Below are positions 8,268 through 16,629 of a stretch of DNA of 64,000 nucleotides, one piece after another. The number at the start of each line of letters is the position of its first letter. Position 1 is the first letter of the stretch. Made by a program: the position numbers and the translations under genes. Below the pieces are notes generated by a model. That model was not told the DNA's origin, did not search any database, and was given only the letters and a program-made list of their open reading frames with translations. The stretch lies in assembly GCF_001612905.1 (NCBI RefSeq), contig NZ_BDBI01000012.1, positions 372,001-436,000 on the forward strand, written 5' to 3'. This stretch comes from Nocardia ignorata NBRC 108230 (GTDB lineage Bacteria > Actinomycetota > Actinomycetes > Mycobacteriales > Mycobacteriaceae).

Positions 8268-9221
8268 GTGAGCGCGCGGATTGTTCGGATCGGGGTCGGG
8301 GTGGTTGCCGGGGTGGCGACGCTGGCCGGAATCGCCGGTGTGGCGTTGCATTTTTCGCGGTGGGATGTGGAGCCGGTCGTGTTGGCGGCGTCGGCGGCGC
8401 CGTATCTGATGTGCGGTGCGGTGGTGGGGGCGGCTGGTTTCGCGGGCATCAAGCAGTGGGTGGCTGCCGGGGTGGCGGGGATCGTGGTCGCCGCCGGTCT
8501 GGCGACCCAGGCACCGCTGTACTTCGCCGATGGTGGTCGCGAGGGGCCGGCGATCATGGCGATGCAGGCCAATCTGCTGTTCGACGGTGCCGATCCGGTG
8601 GTGCTCGTGAACGAGGTGCGAGCGCGGGATATCGCCGTGCTCACCGTCAACGAGCTCACCCGCCCGGCGGTCGAGGACCTGGGTCGTGCGGGTCTGGATG
8701 CCCTGCTCCCGTACCGCTACCTGGCCCCCGGTCAGACCGCGAGCGGGACCGGGATCTGGAGCCGATACCCGTTGTCCGACACCGTCGAATACGACGGGTA
8801 CGTCCTCAACCAGATCTCGGCCACCGCCGCCGTTCCCGAGGTCGGTCCGGTGTCGGTGTATGCCTTCCACCCGGTGCCCCCGATCTATGACACGCGTGTC
8901 TGGGCCGATGAGCTGTCACGGCTCCGGCAGGTGCTGGACGGCGCGCCGGCCGATCGCCCGGTGCTCGTCGGCGGCGATTTCAATGCCACCCACGACCATG
9001 CCCGGTACCGCGCTATTGCCTCGGGTCGCTACGCCGACGCGGCCGCACAGGCGGGCGCGGGTCATCTGGTCACCTACCCGACAGACAAATCGATACCCCC
9101 CTTGGTCGGCATCGACCATTTCCTACTCGCCGACGCGCACGCCACGAACGTGGAAACCGTCGATCTGCCCGGCGCCGACCATCGAGCCCTGGTAGCGCGC
9201 ATCGTCTTTCCCGCTCGATGA
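8268..9221 (+). CDS. Membrane-anchored endonuclease/exonuclease/phosphatase-family protein
   Basis: The protein has about 317 residues. Three hydrophobic helices occupy roughly residues 5-85, followed by an EEP (DNase I-like) domain. Recognisable parts are AMQANLLFDGAD near residue 100, a glutamate in TVNELTR, GTGIWSRYP, the GGDFNATHDH motif and a late DHRALVARI strand. EEP enzymes cleave phosphodiester bonds in nucleic acids or lipids; the topology suggests the catalytic domain is outside the membrane. GTG 8268 is chosen over TTG 8256 and GTG 8265; none has a convincing Shine-Dalgarno sequence. The substrate is unknown. It stands alone, convergent with a TetR gene 3 bp away. Confidence 0.82.
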   Translation: MSARIVRIGVGVVAGVATLAGIAGVALHFSRWDVEPVVLAASAAPYLMCGAVVGAAGFAGIKQWVAAGVAGIVVAAGLATQAPLYFADGGREGPAIMAMQANLLFDGADPVVLVNEVRARDIAVLTVNELTRPAVEDLGRAGLDALLPYRYLAPGQTASGTGIWSRYPLSDTVEYDGYVLNQISATAAVPEVGPVSVYAFHPVPPIYDTRVWADELSRLRQVLDGAPADRPVLVGGDFNATHDHARYRAIASGRYADAAAQAGAGHLVTYPTDKSIPPLVGIDHFLLADAHATNVETVDLPGADHRALVARIVFPAR

Positions 9222-9224
9222 GAA

Positions 9225-9821
9225 CTACGACTCGGCCCGAGTCAGCACCGCCTCCACCCGGGCCCGCATCGCATTCCCGGCCGCCAGCAGCGGTTCGGCC
9301 GAGCGCAATGTCCGGCCGAGCACGAACGCCCCTTCCAGCGCGGACAGAATCGCCAGCACAAGATCGCGCGCTTCGTCCTGGACCAGTCCACGACGCACGA
9401 AATATGTGGTGCCCTGGTCGATCCAGTCCGCGACGACCTCGGCCACCACCTCCCGCAGGTCCGGTTCGGAGTCGGCGATCTCGCCCGCCACGGTCCCGAC
9501 GGGACACATATTCATCCACCCGGATTCCTCGAGCGTGCGGGCCGCGTCGGCGAACGCGGACGACACCGCGACGGCAAGGTCCTCGTGCGGGTCCATCAGC
9601 AGCGGCAGCAACTGGATGTAGGCGGCACCGGAATCACGCAGCGCCACCGCGGCGATCTGCGGTTTGCCCTGCGGGAAGTGGTGGTAGAGCGAGCCCATCG
9701 GCGCGTCGGCGGCGGCGGTGATCTGCTTGACCGTGATCGCGCTGTACCCGTGCGTGCGCATCAGTTCGGCGACGGCGGTGACCAGACGTTCCCGGGTAGG
9801 CGTTGACATCTTCTCCCTCAC
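9225..9821 (-). CDS. TetR/AcrR-family regulator (LmrA/YxaF-like)
   Basis: The protein has 198 residues. The HTH lies at about residues 9-55 (TRERLVTAVAELMRTHGYSAITVKQI, ADAPMGSLYHHFPQGK). It is followed by a C-terminal domain with WMNMCPVGTVAGEIA, typical of the YxaF/LmrA group. The start is GTG 9821 or ATG 9809. It is divergent from a dehalogenase-like hydrolase. A perfect 7-2-7 palindrome lies between them at 9846-9861, so this regulator probably represses both genes. The inducer is unknown. Confidence 0.9.
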   Translation of the reverse strand: MREKMSTPTRERLVTAVAELMRTHGYSAITVKQITAAADAPMGSLYHHFPQGKPQIAAVALRDSGAAYIQLLPLLMDPHEDLAVAVSSAFADAARTLEESGWMNMCPVGTVAGEIADSEPDLREVVAEVVADWIDQGTTYFVRRGLVQDEARDLVLAILSALEGAFVLGRTLRSAEPLLAAGNAMRARVEAVLTRAES

Positions 9822-9845
9822 CGCTCCAGACTAGAGCAAACGCAC

Positions 9846-9861
9846 TAGAGTGTTCACTCTA
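9846..9861. promoter_or_regulatory. TetR-type operator (perfect palindrome)
   Basis: TAGAGTG-TT-CACTCTA is a perfect inverted repeat centred in the 53-bp divergent spacer. It ends 13 bp before the hydrolase ATG and 4 bp before its GGAGG ribosome-binding site. A further CTAGAG half-site lies at 9831. Confidence 0.72.
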
Positions 9862-9874
9862 ACTGGAGGTTCTC

Positions 9875-10729
9875 ATGCCGTCCGTCGAACTGCCCGCCGG
9901 CCGCGTCCACTACACAGAGCGTGGGGAGGGACCGCCGGTCGTGCTGCTGCACGGCTTGTTGATGAACCACCGGGTGTGGGATTCGGTCATCGATCTGCTG
10001 CCCACCGGGTTCCGTTATGTGCTGCCGGATCTGCCGTTGGGCGCGCACCCCGAGCCGCTGCGTCCGGGCACCGACCTGAGTCTGCGCGGGCTGAATCGGC
10101 TGATCGCGGACTTCCTCACCGCTCTCGACCTGCACGATGTCACTCTCGTGCACTCGGACTGGGGTGGTGGACTGTTTATGACCGCGTACGGTCTCGACGA
10201 GCGGGTGGGTCGGCTGATCGTCTTCCCCAGCGAGGCGTTCGACAACTTCCCACCCGGCCTGCCCGGCAAATCCGCGATCCTCGCCTCCTACCTGCCGGGC
10301 GGTATCACCTTGGCCCTGCGCCAGTTGCGCGTGCGCTGGTTGCGCGAGACTCCACTGCTGTTCGGCTGGATGGCGAAATTCCCTCTGTCGGACGAGCTCG
10401 TGCGCGCCTGGACCGACCCCGGTCTGCGCGATGCCGGTATCCGCCGCGACCTGCTCGCCTACACCCGCTCCGGTTTCGACAAGGCCGAATTGATCGCCGC
10501 AACCGAAGCGCTGCGACACTTCCGGGGTGAGGCATTGATCCTGTGGTCGTCGGCGGGCAAGGTGATGCCCCGCGAGCACGGCCGCCGCCTCGCCGACCTG
10601 ATCCCCCGCGCCCGACTGGTCGAGATCGACGACGCCTACGTGTTGTCGATGCTCGATCAGCCGAGCGCGGTCGCCGCCGCTGTCACCGAGTTCCTCACCA
10701 GCACAACGGTCCGCCCGACGGAACGGTGA
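9875..10729 (+). CDS. Alpha/beta hydrolase, haloalkane-dehalogenase-like, with altered catalytic His
   Basis: The protein has 284 residues. It has VVLLHGLLMNHRVWD and, at the nucleophile elbow, HSDWGGGL, giving Asp rather than Ser as in haloalkane dehalogenases and epoxide hydrolases. Where the catalytic histidine is expected near the C-terminus the sequence reads DDAYVLSMLDQP, with no His. Either another residue substitutes or the protein is not a standard hydrolase. ATG 9875 follows CTGGAGG at a good distance. It is the likely target of the divergent TetR through the 9846-9861 operator. The substrate is unknown. Confidence 0.83.
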   Translation: MPSVELPAGRVHYTERGEGPPVVLLHGLLMNHRVWDSVIDLLPTGFRYVLPDLPLGAHPEPLRPGTDLSLRGLNRLIADFLTALDLHDVTLVHSDWGGGLFMTAYGLDERVGRLIVFPSEAFDNFPPGLPGKSAILASYLPGGITLALRQLRVRWLRETPLLFGWMAKFPLSDELVRAWTDPGLRDAGIRRDLLAYTRSGFDKAELIAATEALRHFRGEALILWSSAGKVMPREHGRRLADLIPRARLVEIDDAYVLSMLDQPSAVAAAVTEFLTSTTVRPTER

Positions 10730-10730
10730 G

Positions 10731-10984
10731 TCAGCCGACCTCGAGGGTGGTGTTCACCGGTGTGACGCCGGTCGTCGAATCGAGCACGGGGCAGTGCGCA
10801 TCGACGGCTTCCTGCAGTTCTGCGTCGCGCTGCGGAGTCTCGGGACCGTTGATCCGCACGGCGACCCGCACCGCCTGGAACCCCGCACGCACCGTGTCGT
10901 CGATTGCGCATTGGCCGTATCGAGGGCCACCGCTTTCGCTGTCGCTTCGGAAGTGCTGTTCAACGCCGCGAGCCGACTGGTCAT
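10731..10984 (-). pseudogene. OsmC-family protein, internally deleted and frameshifted remnant
   Basis: From ATG 10984 the first about 28 codons (MTSRLAALNSTSEATAKAVA) look like the N-terminus of small OsmC proteins. The familiar OsmC C-terminus (VRAGFQAVRVAVRING and VDAHCPVLDSTTGVTPV, with the conserved Cys) then continues in a different frame and ends at 10731. The roughly 60-residue middle that carries the first redox cysteine is gone. An intact family member has about 140-150 residues; OsmC proteins reduce organic hydroperoxides. The remnant lies downstream of, and in the same direction as, a methyltransferase gene. Confidence 0.65.
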
Positions 10985-11039
10985 GCTCGCACGCTATCGA
11001 TGCCGCTGTCCCTGGCCAACCGATGATTTCCACCCCTGC

Positions 11040-11651
11040 TCAACGGGCGACACCCAGGGACAATGCGGCGAAGGCTTTCGGGGCGCCGGGTTGGTAGAAC
11101 CGGTCGAGTTCCACTATTTCGAATCCGGCATCGGCGATCAGTGCCGGGATGTCGCGCGCCAGATGGCATCCACCGGCGACCCGCTGCTGGATCGGATCGA
11201 GCCGGTGCTGCCACACCTGAACCGACTCGTCCGGCGCCAAACCGTGCTCGACGAAATGCAAGGTGCCGCCAGGCTCGAGCACCCGCCGGATCTCGGCGAG
11301 TGCCGCCGCGACATCGGGAATCGTGCACAACGTGAACGTCGACAGTGCGGTGTCGAAACTGCCGTCCCCGAACGGCAGCGCCTGCCCGTCCAACCCGGCT
11401 CGCTCGATCGGAACACGGCTGGCCGCAACCCTTTTCGCCGCGATCTTCCACCCCACATCAGCGGGCTCCACCCCACTGACCCGCTCCACTGTCTCGGGAT
11501 AGAACCCCACATTGTTCCCGGACCCGAACCCCACCTCCACCACATTCCCCCGTAACCCGGAACACACCCGCCGCCGCAGCGAGTCGTTCACCCGCGCCCC
11601 ACACACCTTGTCGGTGAGATGCGGAAGAACCCGATCGGTATAGAAGCCCAT
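11040..11651 (-). CDS. Class I SAM-dependent methyltransferase
   Basis: The protein has 203 residues. Motif I is VVEVGFGSGNNVGFY (about 36-50), the acidic residue at the end of strand 2 lies in GVEPAD, and a post-motif region contains LPFGDGSFDTALSTFTLCTI with LEPGGTLHFVEHG. This is the UbiE/COQ5-like architecture. The substrate cannot be inferred. ATG 11651 opens the conserved FYTDRVLPHLTDKV segment, typical of this actinobacterial subgroup. The downstream OsmC remnant lies 55 bp away. Confidence 0.88.
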   Translation of the reverse strand: MGFYTDRVLPHLTDKVCGARVNDSLRRRVCSGLRGNVVEVGFGSGNNVGFYPETVERVSGVEPADVGWKIAAKRVAASRVPIERAGLDGQALPFGDGSFDTALSTFTLCTIPDVAAALAEIRRVLEPGGTLHFVEHGLAPDESVQVWQHRLDPIQQRVAGGCHLARDIPALIADAGFEIVELDRFYQPGAPKAFAALSLGVAR

Positions 11652-11737
11652 CCCCCGATCATCCTCGCCGACCAGCTACCAGAAAAGACCCCTGTAGTCG
11701 TCAGCCGCACAACCAGCGAAGCTCGGTCCGAGTCGGT

Positions 11738-12823
11738 TCAGGCGAGGCGGCGGTCGAAGACCTGGGTGCCGATTGCGGTGGCGGGGTCGACGGTGACGAC
11801 GCGGGCGCGCATCGAGTCCGGGTGCAAGTCCAGAACCATGAAGCCCAGTTCGTGGTGGGTTTGGTAGAGGGCGTTGTGGCGGCCGGCGGGTTCGCCGGGC
11901 TGGCCGGTGGAGGTTTTGGCCGAGGCGCCGGAGATGATCTGGCGGGTGCCCTTGGTGGCGGGGGTGGGTTCGAGGATCTGCATGGTGTGGTCGTGGCCGG
12001 ACAGCAGTAGCGAGACCTTGCCAAGGACGTGGTCTTCGAAGAAGCGTTTGGCGTGGATGCCGTTGAGCGGTTCGATCGGCAGGCCCTCGTAGTTGCCCGC
12101 GTCGCCGTGGGAGCCGTTGCTCAGGTAGGGGTGGTGGGTGCAGGCGATCTTCCACTGCGCGGTCGACTCGGCCAAGGCCCGGTCGAGCCAGGCGCGCTGT
12201 TCGTTCATGTAGGGGCCGTCGACCGCCCAATACGGGTCGAACACGGGCGGAATGTAGGCGGCCAAGGGGTTCACGTCGAGAACGAAGAACTCCACGACGG
12301 GGTTCTGCTCGGGTACCCGCAGCGAGTAGTAGCGGCTCGGCATCCACCAGCGCGGCGAATGGGCGTGATAGGCCACTTCGTGGTTGCCGCGCGGCAGCCA
12401 ACCGCCGTCGCCGGGAAACACCGAACTGGTGTCGTGGTTGCCGAGCGCCATCGCCCACGGGAAGTCCAGGCCGGTGTTGGGGTCCTCGAATTTCGTCGCG
12501 AACTGGATGTCGTCGGGCCCGTTCGGACCGGAGTCGTAGATGTTGTCGCCGAGGCCGACCGCGAGCGAAAACGGTTCGCGCGCATGGAATTCCCGTGCCG
12601 CGTCGGCTACGGCCCACTGCGTGCGGGTCCCGGTCCCGGCGTCACCGGTGACAAGCACCCGCACCCCACGCGCCGCCTTCGGCGCGAACTTCGCCACCTC
12701 GGTGGGCACGGCACCGGCCGGGGTGAGCCCGACCAGCGTCAGACCCGCGACGACACCGGCCGCACCGGCGAGAACTTCGCGACGGCCGAGACCGTTCGCT
12801 GCTGGGCTGGACTGCGCGCGCAT
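11738..12823 (-). CDS. Tat-exported metallophosphoesterase (acid phosphatase-like)
   Basis: The protein has 361 residues. A twin-arginine signal (GRREVLAGAAGVVAGLTLVG, about residues 11-30, then Ala-rich) precedes a calcineurin-type domain. The metal ligands are visible in order: VTGDAG, GLGDNIYDSG, ALGNHDTS, THHPYLSNGSHG and SGHDHTMQ. Such enzymes hydrolyse phosphomonoesters with a dinuclear metal site and act in the envelope or outside. ATG 12823 follows GGAAGGTGAGC. A phosphate-starvation role is plausible, but no PHO-box was identified. It is divergent from the copper-storage-type gene. Confidence 0.88.
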   Translation of the reverse strand: MRAQSSPAANGLGRREVLAGAAGVVAGLTLVGLTPAGAVPTEVAKFAPKAARGVRVLVTGDAGTGTRTQWAVADAAREFHAREPFSLAVGLGDNIYDSGPNGPDDIQFATKFEDPNTGLDFPWAMALGNHDTSSVFPGDGGWLPRGNHEVAYHAHSPRWWMPSRYYSLRVPEQNPVVEFFVLDVNPLAAYIPPVFDPYWAVDGPYMNEQRAWLDRALAESTAQWKIACTHHPYLSNGSHGDAGNYEGLPIEPLNGIHAKRFFEDHVLGKVSLLLSGHDHTMQILEPTPATKGTRQIISGASAKTSTGQPGEPAGRHNALYQTHHELGFMVLDLHPDSMRARVVTVDPATAIGTQVFDRRLA

Positions 12824-13067
12824 GCTCACCTTCCGTAAGGAGACGCCACTGGACGACCGACCTGATCGAAGCATAGGGGCATTATCAGAGCACGAGCGGA
12901 CTGGCGCCCGCGAGACGATCGGCGCGTCGCTCCGAGGGCGCGGTCGATTCGCCTTCCTCGGATCCGGTACCAACGGCGGGTCGGCCTTGCCGTCGCGGGC
13001 GGGAACTCGGCCGGACAGGCGCCGAAATCGGTGTGACAGATCCTCGGCGGTGTGCGAGCACCGAAGT

Positions 13068-13092
13068 CGGGTATCAGCGACCGTGATACCCG
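13068..13092. promoter_or_regulatory. Inverted repeat, probable operator of the cysteine-rich protein gene
   Basis: CGGGTATCA-N7-TGATACCCG is a perfect 9-bp inverted repeat ending 27 bp before ATG 13120. The GGGTA/TACCC halves recall copper-sensor (CsoR-like) operators. That parallel is an inference, because no sensor gene lies nearby. Confidence 0.5.
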
Positions 13093-13119
13093 AACACCCG
13101 TGATCGAGGAGGAAATTCG

Positions 13120-13527
13120 ATGAGCACAACCGCCGCCATGCTCAGTTCGCACCCAGCGGGCGCCGCCGCACCGAACCCGGCCCTGCTGGTCGAGTGCATC
13201 GAGGCCTGCTGGGACTGCACCCAAACCTGCGTGATCTGCGCCGACGCCTGCCTGAGCGAGGAATCGGTGGCCGAGCTGCGTAGCTGCATCCGCACAGATC
13301 TCGACTGCGCCGACATCTGCCGCACCACCGCCACGGTGCTGTCGCGTCGCGGTGGCGGCGACCCGGCCACCACCCACGCCCTGCTCGAGACCTGCGCCCT
13401 GATCTGCGAACGCTGCGCCGAGGAATGCGACCGGCACGCCGGACACCACGAACATTGCCGCCTCTGCGCCGAAGCCTGCCACCGCTGCGCCCGCGCCTGC
13501 CGCGCCCTGCTCGCCGAGTCGACCTGA
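13120..13527 (+). CDS. Cysteine-rich four-helix-bundle copper-binding protein (Csp-like, DUF326)
   Basis: The protein has 135 residues with 18 cysteines, arranged as repeated C-x2-C, C-x3-C and C-x6-C steps on predicted helices (EACWDCTQTCVICADAC, CALICERCAEEC, CRLCAEACHRCARAC). This matches the copper-storage protein and DUF326 families, in which cysteines line a four-helix bundle and bind many Cu(I) ions. No signal peptide is visible, so it is probably a cytosolic (Csp3-like) member. AGGAGG precedes ATG 13120. A 9-bp inverted repeat upstream suggests metal-responsive control. A hairpin at 13600-13637 follows. Confidence 0.87.
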   Translation: MSTTAAMLSSHPAGAAAPNPALLVECIEACWDCTQTCVICADACLSEESVAELRSCIRTDLDCADICRTTATVLSRRGGGDPATTHALLETCALICERCAEECDRHAGHHEHCRLCAEACHRCARACRALLAEST

Positions 13528-13599
13528 CCGCGATCGTGGCAGTGGTAGTCACATCACCCGGGATACGGTCGGCAACGGGTCGGCCCTCGACGGGATCGC

Positions 13600-13637
13600 C
13601 GATCTTCCCGAGCGCTGAGCCTGGCTGGGGAAGATCG
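13600..13637. terminator. Bidirectional hairpin between convergent genes
   Basis: CGATCTTCCC (13600-13609) and GGGAAGATCG (13628-13637) form a perfect 10-bp stem with an 18-nt loop. No T-tract is present. The position between convergent stop codons suggests transcription termination for both. Confidence 0.55.
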
Positions 13638-13646
13638 CCGCCTCGG

Positions 13647-14135
13647 TCAGGGCGTCACCATGATCTGAGCGGCGTTCTCCTTCAATTCCGAGTTGGCCCA
13701 ACGCATTTGACGCAACGTATCCGGATGACAGCGTTTCGCGAGGCCGAGGAGTTCCCGGTCGCCCAGTGCCTGCGCGGTCTGGGCCAGGATCTCCCAATCG
13801 AGCGAGACCCCGGCCGCGGTGCGATGGATCTCGCGCAGATCCCGCAACAACAACAAGCCGGGGGTGTGGTGGCGGCCGAGCAGCTCGCTGCCCTTCTGCC
13901 GCAGAGTGCTCAGGATGGTGGTGTCGTCGGCCGGTTCCGGGTCGAGATCGAGGCCGTAGTCGCGACCGACGCGGGCCAATTCGCTGACGTGGCGCTGCGA
14001 CCAGCGGGCCAGATCGCGGCCGAGGTAAAAGATCTCGTGGTCGACCTTGTGCCGGTCCGAGGCGTGCAGCAGCTGGGCGGCCAGGTCGTTCTCCGCGCTG
14101 TGCAGTTCGCGCAGCGCCAAGCCGATCTTGCTCAC
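13647..14135 (-). CDS. Helical protein coupled to the molybdopterin oxidoreductase (ferritin-like/DUF892-like?)
   Basis: The protein has 162 residues and is predicted almost entirely helical. It contains LRELHSAENDLAAQLLHASDRH and VDHEIFYLGRDLARW; the spaced Glu and His residues are reminiscent of small ferritin-like bundles, but I cannot assign a family firmly. Start GTG 14135 overlaps the upstream stop in GTGA, indicating translational coupling with the oxidoreductase. An accessory, chaperone or electron-carrier role for that enzyme is inferred only from this coupling. Confidence 0.75.
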   Translation of the reverse strand: MSKIGLALRELHSAENDLAAQLLHASDRHKVDHEIFYLGRDLARWSQRHVSELARVGRDYGLDLDPEPADDTTILSTLRQKGSELLGRHHTPGLLLLRDLREIHRTAAGVSLDWEILAQTAQALGDRELLGLAKRCHPDTLRQMRWANSELKENAAQIMVTP

Positions 14136-16588
14136 ACCACTTCTCCGATCATCTCGTCGGCGGTCCCGGCGGGACCGCCCGTTGTCTGCGTGACCCCGGC
14201 GCGCACCGGCCGCGAGGCGGTGGTTGTCGGTGCCGCGGACGGCACGCCCTCACTCGCGGCGACGCGCTCCACCCGTGCGGCGCCCGCTTTGAACAGCGGC
14301 TGCTTGGAGGCTGGATCCCAATCGGTGATGGTGAGTTCGTTCGCGGCGCGAGGGTCGCCGTCGCCGGGTTCGTGCCCGGCCGGGGTGTCCCAGTACCCGT
14401 AGTGAAAGGGCACGAACAGCACGCCCGGCCGAATTCCACTGACCCGCAACCGCGCTCGCACCGACCCACGGGCGGTGCCGACCTCCAGCAGGTCACCCTC
14501 GCGGTACTCGTTGGCGTAGGCGTCGTGCTCCGACATCTCCACCCACACCTCGGGCGCGGCGTCCTGCAGTTGCGGTACCCGCCCGGTCTTGGTTCTGGTG
14601 TGGAAGTGGTACAGGGTGCGCCCGGTGATCAGGTGATACGGGTACTCCTCGGAGACCGTTTCGTGGGGCGGCAGATACTCGGCGGCTTTGATGATCGCCT
14701 TGCCCAGGGGGTTCATCGCACGGTACTCGGTGGGTTCGAGTGGGGCGCCGGTCACCAGATCGCGGCCATAGCTCTCACACACCTGTGGTGCGCTGAAGAA
14801 TCGCCCGTCGGTGTAGAGACGCTCGGTGCCGTCGGGGTATTCGTCGTTGCACGGCCACTGGATGCCGCTGCCGCCGCGCAACTTGTCGTAGGACAACCCC
14901 GTGTAGTCGCAGGGGCGTCCCTCGGTGCACCGCTTCCACGCCTCGAACGCCTCTTCCGGGGTGCGCCACTTCACCAGTGGCGCACCGTCTTTGTCGGTCA
15001 GGCCGAGCCGGTCGGCGAAATCGAGGAAGATCTCCAGATCCGAGCGTGCCTGCCCCGGTGGATCGACCGCCTTCTCCGACAGGTGCACCGTCCGGTCGAC
15101 ATTGGTGAAGGTGCCGGTCTTCTCACCCCACCCCGCCACCGGCAACACGACATCGGCCAGCTGCGCTGTCTCGGACAGGAACATGTCCTGCACGACCAGG
15201 AACAACCGATCCTGGCGGAGGATCTGGCGCACCCGGGCCAGTTCGGGCAACGACACGGCGGGGTTGGTTCCGCTGACGTGCAACCACCGCAGCGAACCGT
15301 CCTCGACGTAGCGCATCATCTGCATCAGATGAGTCGGGGCGGTGTAGTGCGGAATGCGCATCGGGTCGATATTCCAGATCCGGGCCAACTCCTCGACATG
15401 GGCGTCGTTGGCCCAGTTTCGGAATGCGGGCAGATCACCGTCGGCGCCGCATTCGCGGGTGTTCTGTGCGGTCGGCTGCCCGTTCATCTGCAAGATCCCG
15501 CACCCCGGCTTGCCGAGCATGCCCCGCACCAGGTGCACGTTGTCGACCTGCACGGCCGCCGCGGTGGCCTGATGCGATTGGTAGAACCCTTGCAGCACCG
15601 TGGACAACAACCGCTCCGCACGACCGAGCAGGCGCGCCGCCGCCCTCAGGTCGTCGACCGGGACGTCACACACATGGGCAACTTCGTCGGCCGGATATTG
15701 CGCGATCCGGGCCCGCAGCTCCTCGAAACCGACGGTGTGGGCGGTGATGTAGTCGTGGTCGATCCACTCGTTGTGCACAATTTCGTTCAGTAGCCCGTTC
15801 ATCAGCATCACATTGGTCCCCGGTCGCGGAGCCAGATGCACCGTCGCGAGGCGTGCGACCGGGGTTTCGCGCGGGTCGACGCACACGATCGCGGGTGGGT
15901 TCGGTCCGGCCAGCCGGTCGAGCACCCGTGACCACAGCACTGTCTGAGTTTCGGCCATGTTGTGCCCGTAGAGGGCGATGACGTCGGCGTGGTCGATGTC
16001 GGTGTAGGAACCGGGTTGCCCGTCGCAGGCGAACGACTGTTTCAACGCCGCTGCGGCGGTCGCCGTGCACAACCGGGTGTTGCCGTCCATGTGGTTGGTG
16101 CCGATCCCGCCGTGCCCGATCAGGGCCAGCGTGTAGTACTCCTCGAGAAACAGCTGGCCACTGGTGTAGAAACCGATCGAGCTGGGGCCGCGCTCGGCCA
16201 GTAGCTGCCTGGCCCGGTCGACCATGGCCGCCATCGCGGTGTCCCAATCCGTTTCCACCAAGCGGCCGTCGCGGCGGATCAGCGGCACCGTCAACCGGTC
16301 CACGGAACTGTTGGCCTGCCAACCGAACAGATCCTTGGGCCCGAGCCTGCCGTGATTCACCCGATCCACGGCGCGCCCGCGCACACCGACCACGCGCCCG
16401 TCACGGACCGCGATGTCCAGGCCGTCGCCGTTGGAATGCAGTACCGACGCCGATTGCACCCAGGCATCGACGTCGTGCTCATCGATACCGGGCTCGAGAT
16501 AGGTGTCCACCCGGACCGGCCATTGCCGGCCGGAACCATAGGGCGTGCGTGAACCCCAGGGCTCGGCGATCCGATCCACATCTGCCAC
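14132..16588 (-). CDS. Molybdopterin oxidoreductase lacking the usual N-terminal 4Fe-4S ligands
   Basis: The protein has about 818 residues. It spans the whole bis-MGD family (nitrate reductase/formate dehydrogenase type): an N-terminal segment, Rossmann-like domains with ALYGHNMAETQTVLWSR and VDPRETPVARLA, then a C-terminal dinucleotide-binding domain (LITGRTLYHFHT). Where the family carries CxxCxxxC, this protein has Ser48, His51 and Asp55 in SASVLHSNGDG. A Cys (174, NTRLCTAT) sits at the molybdenum-ligand position. Start GTG 16588 is preferred because an earlier TTG would overlap the upstream gene. I recall related actinobacterial proteins with the same substitution, so it may be a family trait. 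The electron partner and substrate are unknown. Confidence 0.88.
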   Translation of the reverse strand: MADVDRIAEPWGSRTPYGSGRQWPVRVDTYLEPGIDEHDVDAWVQSASVLHSNGDGLDIAVRDGRVVGVRGRAVDRVNHGRLGPKDLFGWQANSSVDRLTVPLIRRDGRLVETDWDTAMAAMVDRARQLLAERGPSSIGFYTSGQLFLEEYYTLALIGHGGIGTNHMDGNTRLCTATAAAALKQSFACDGQPGSYTDIDHADVIALYGHNMAETQTVLWSRVLDRLAGPNPPAIVCVDPRETPVARLATVHLAPRPGTNVMLMNGLLNEIVHNEWIDHDYITAHTVGFEELRARIAQYPADEVAHVCDVPVDDLRAAARLLGRAERLLSTVLQGFYQSHQATAAAVQVDNVHLVRGMLGKPGCGILQMNGQPTAQNTRECGADGDLPAFRNWANDAHVEELARIWNIDPMRIPHYTAPTHLMQMMRYVEDGSLRWLHVSGTNPAVSLPELARVRQILRQDRLFLVVQDMFLSETAQLADVVLPVAGWGEKTGTFTNVDRTVHLSEKAVDPPGQARSDLEIFLDFADRLGLTDKDGAPLVKWRTPEEAFEAWKRCTEGRPCDYTGLSYDKLRGGSGIQWPCNDEYPDGTERLYTDGRFFSAPQVCESYGRDLVTGAPLEPTEYRAMNPLGKAIIKAAEYLPPHETVSEEYPYHLITGRTLYHFHTRTKTGRVPQLQDAAPEVWVEMSEHDAYANEYREGDLLEVGTARGSVRARLRVSGIRPGVLFVPFHYGYWDTPAGHEPGDGDPRAANELTITDWDPASKQPLFKAGAARVERVAASEGVPSAAPTTTASRPVRAGVTQTTGGPAGTADEMIGEVV

Positions 16589-16629
16589 ATTCGCGCGATG
16601 CCCGGCGGTCGCCGTTTCAAACGGACCGA

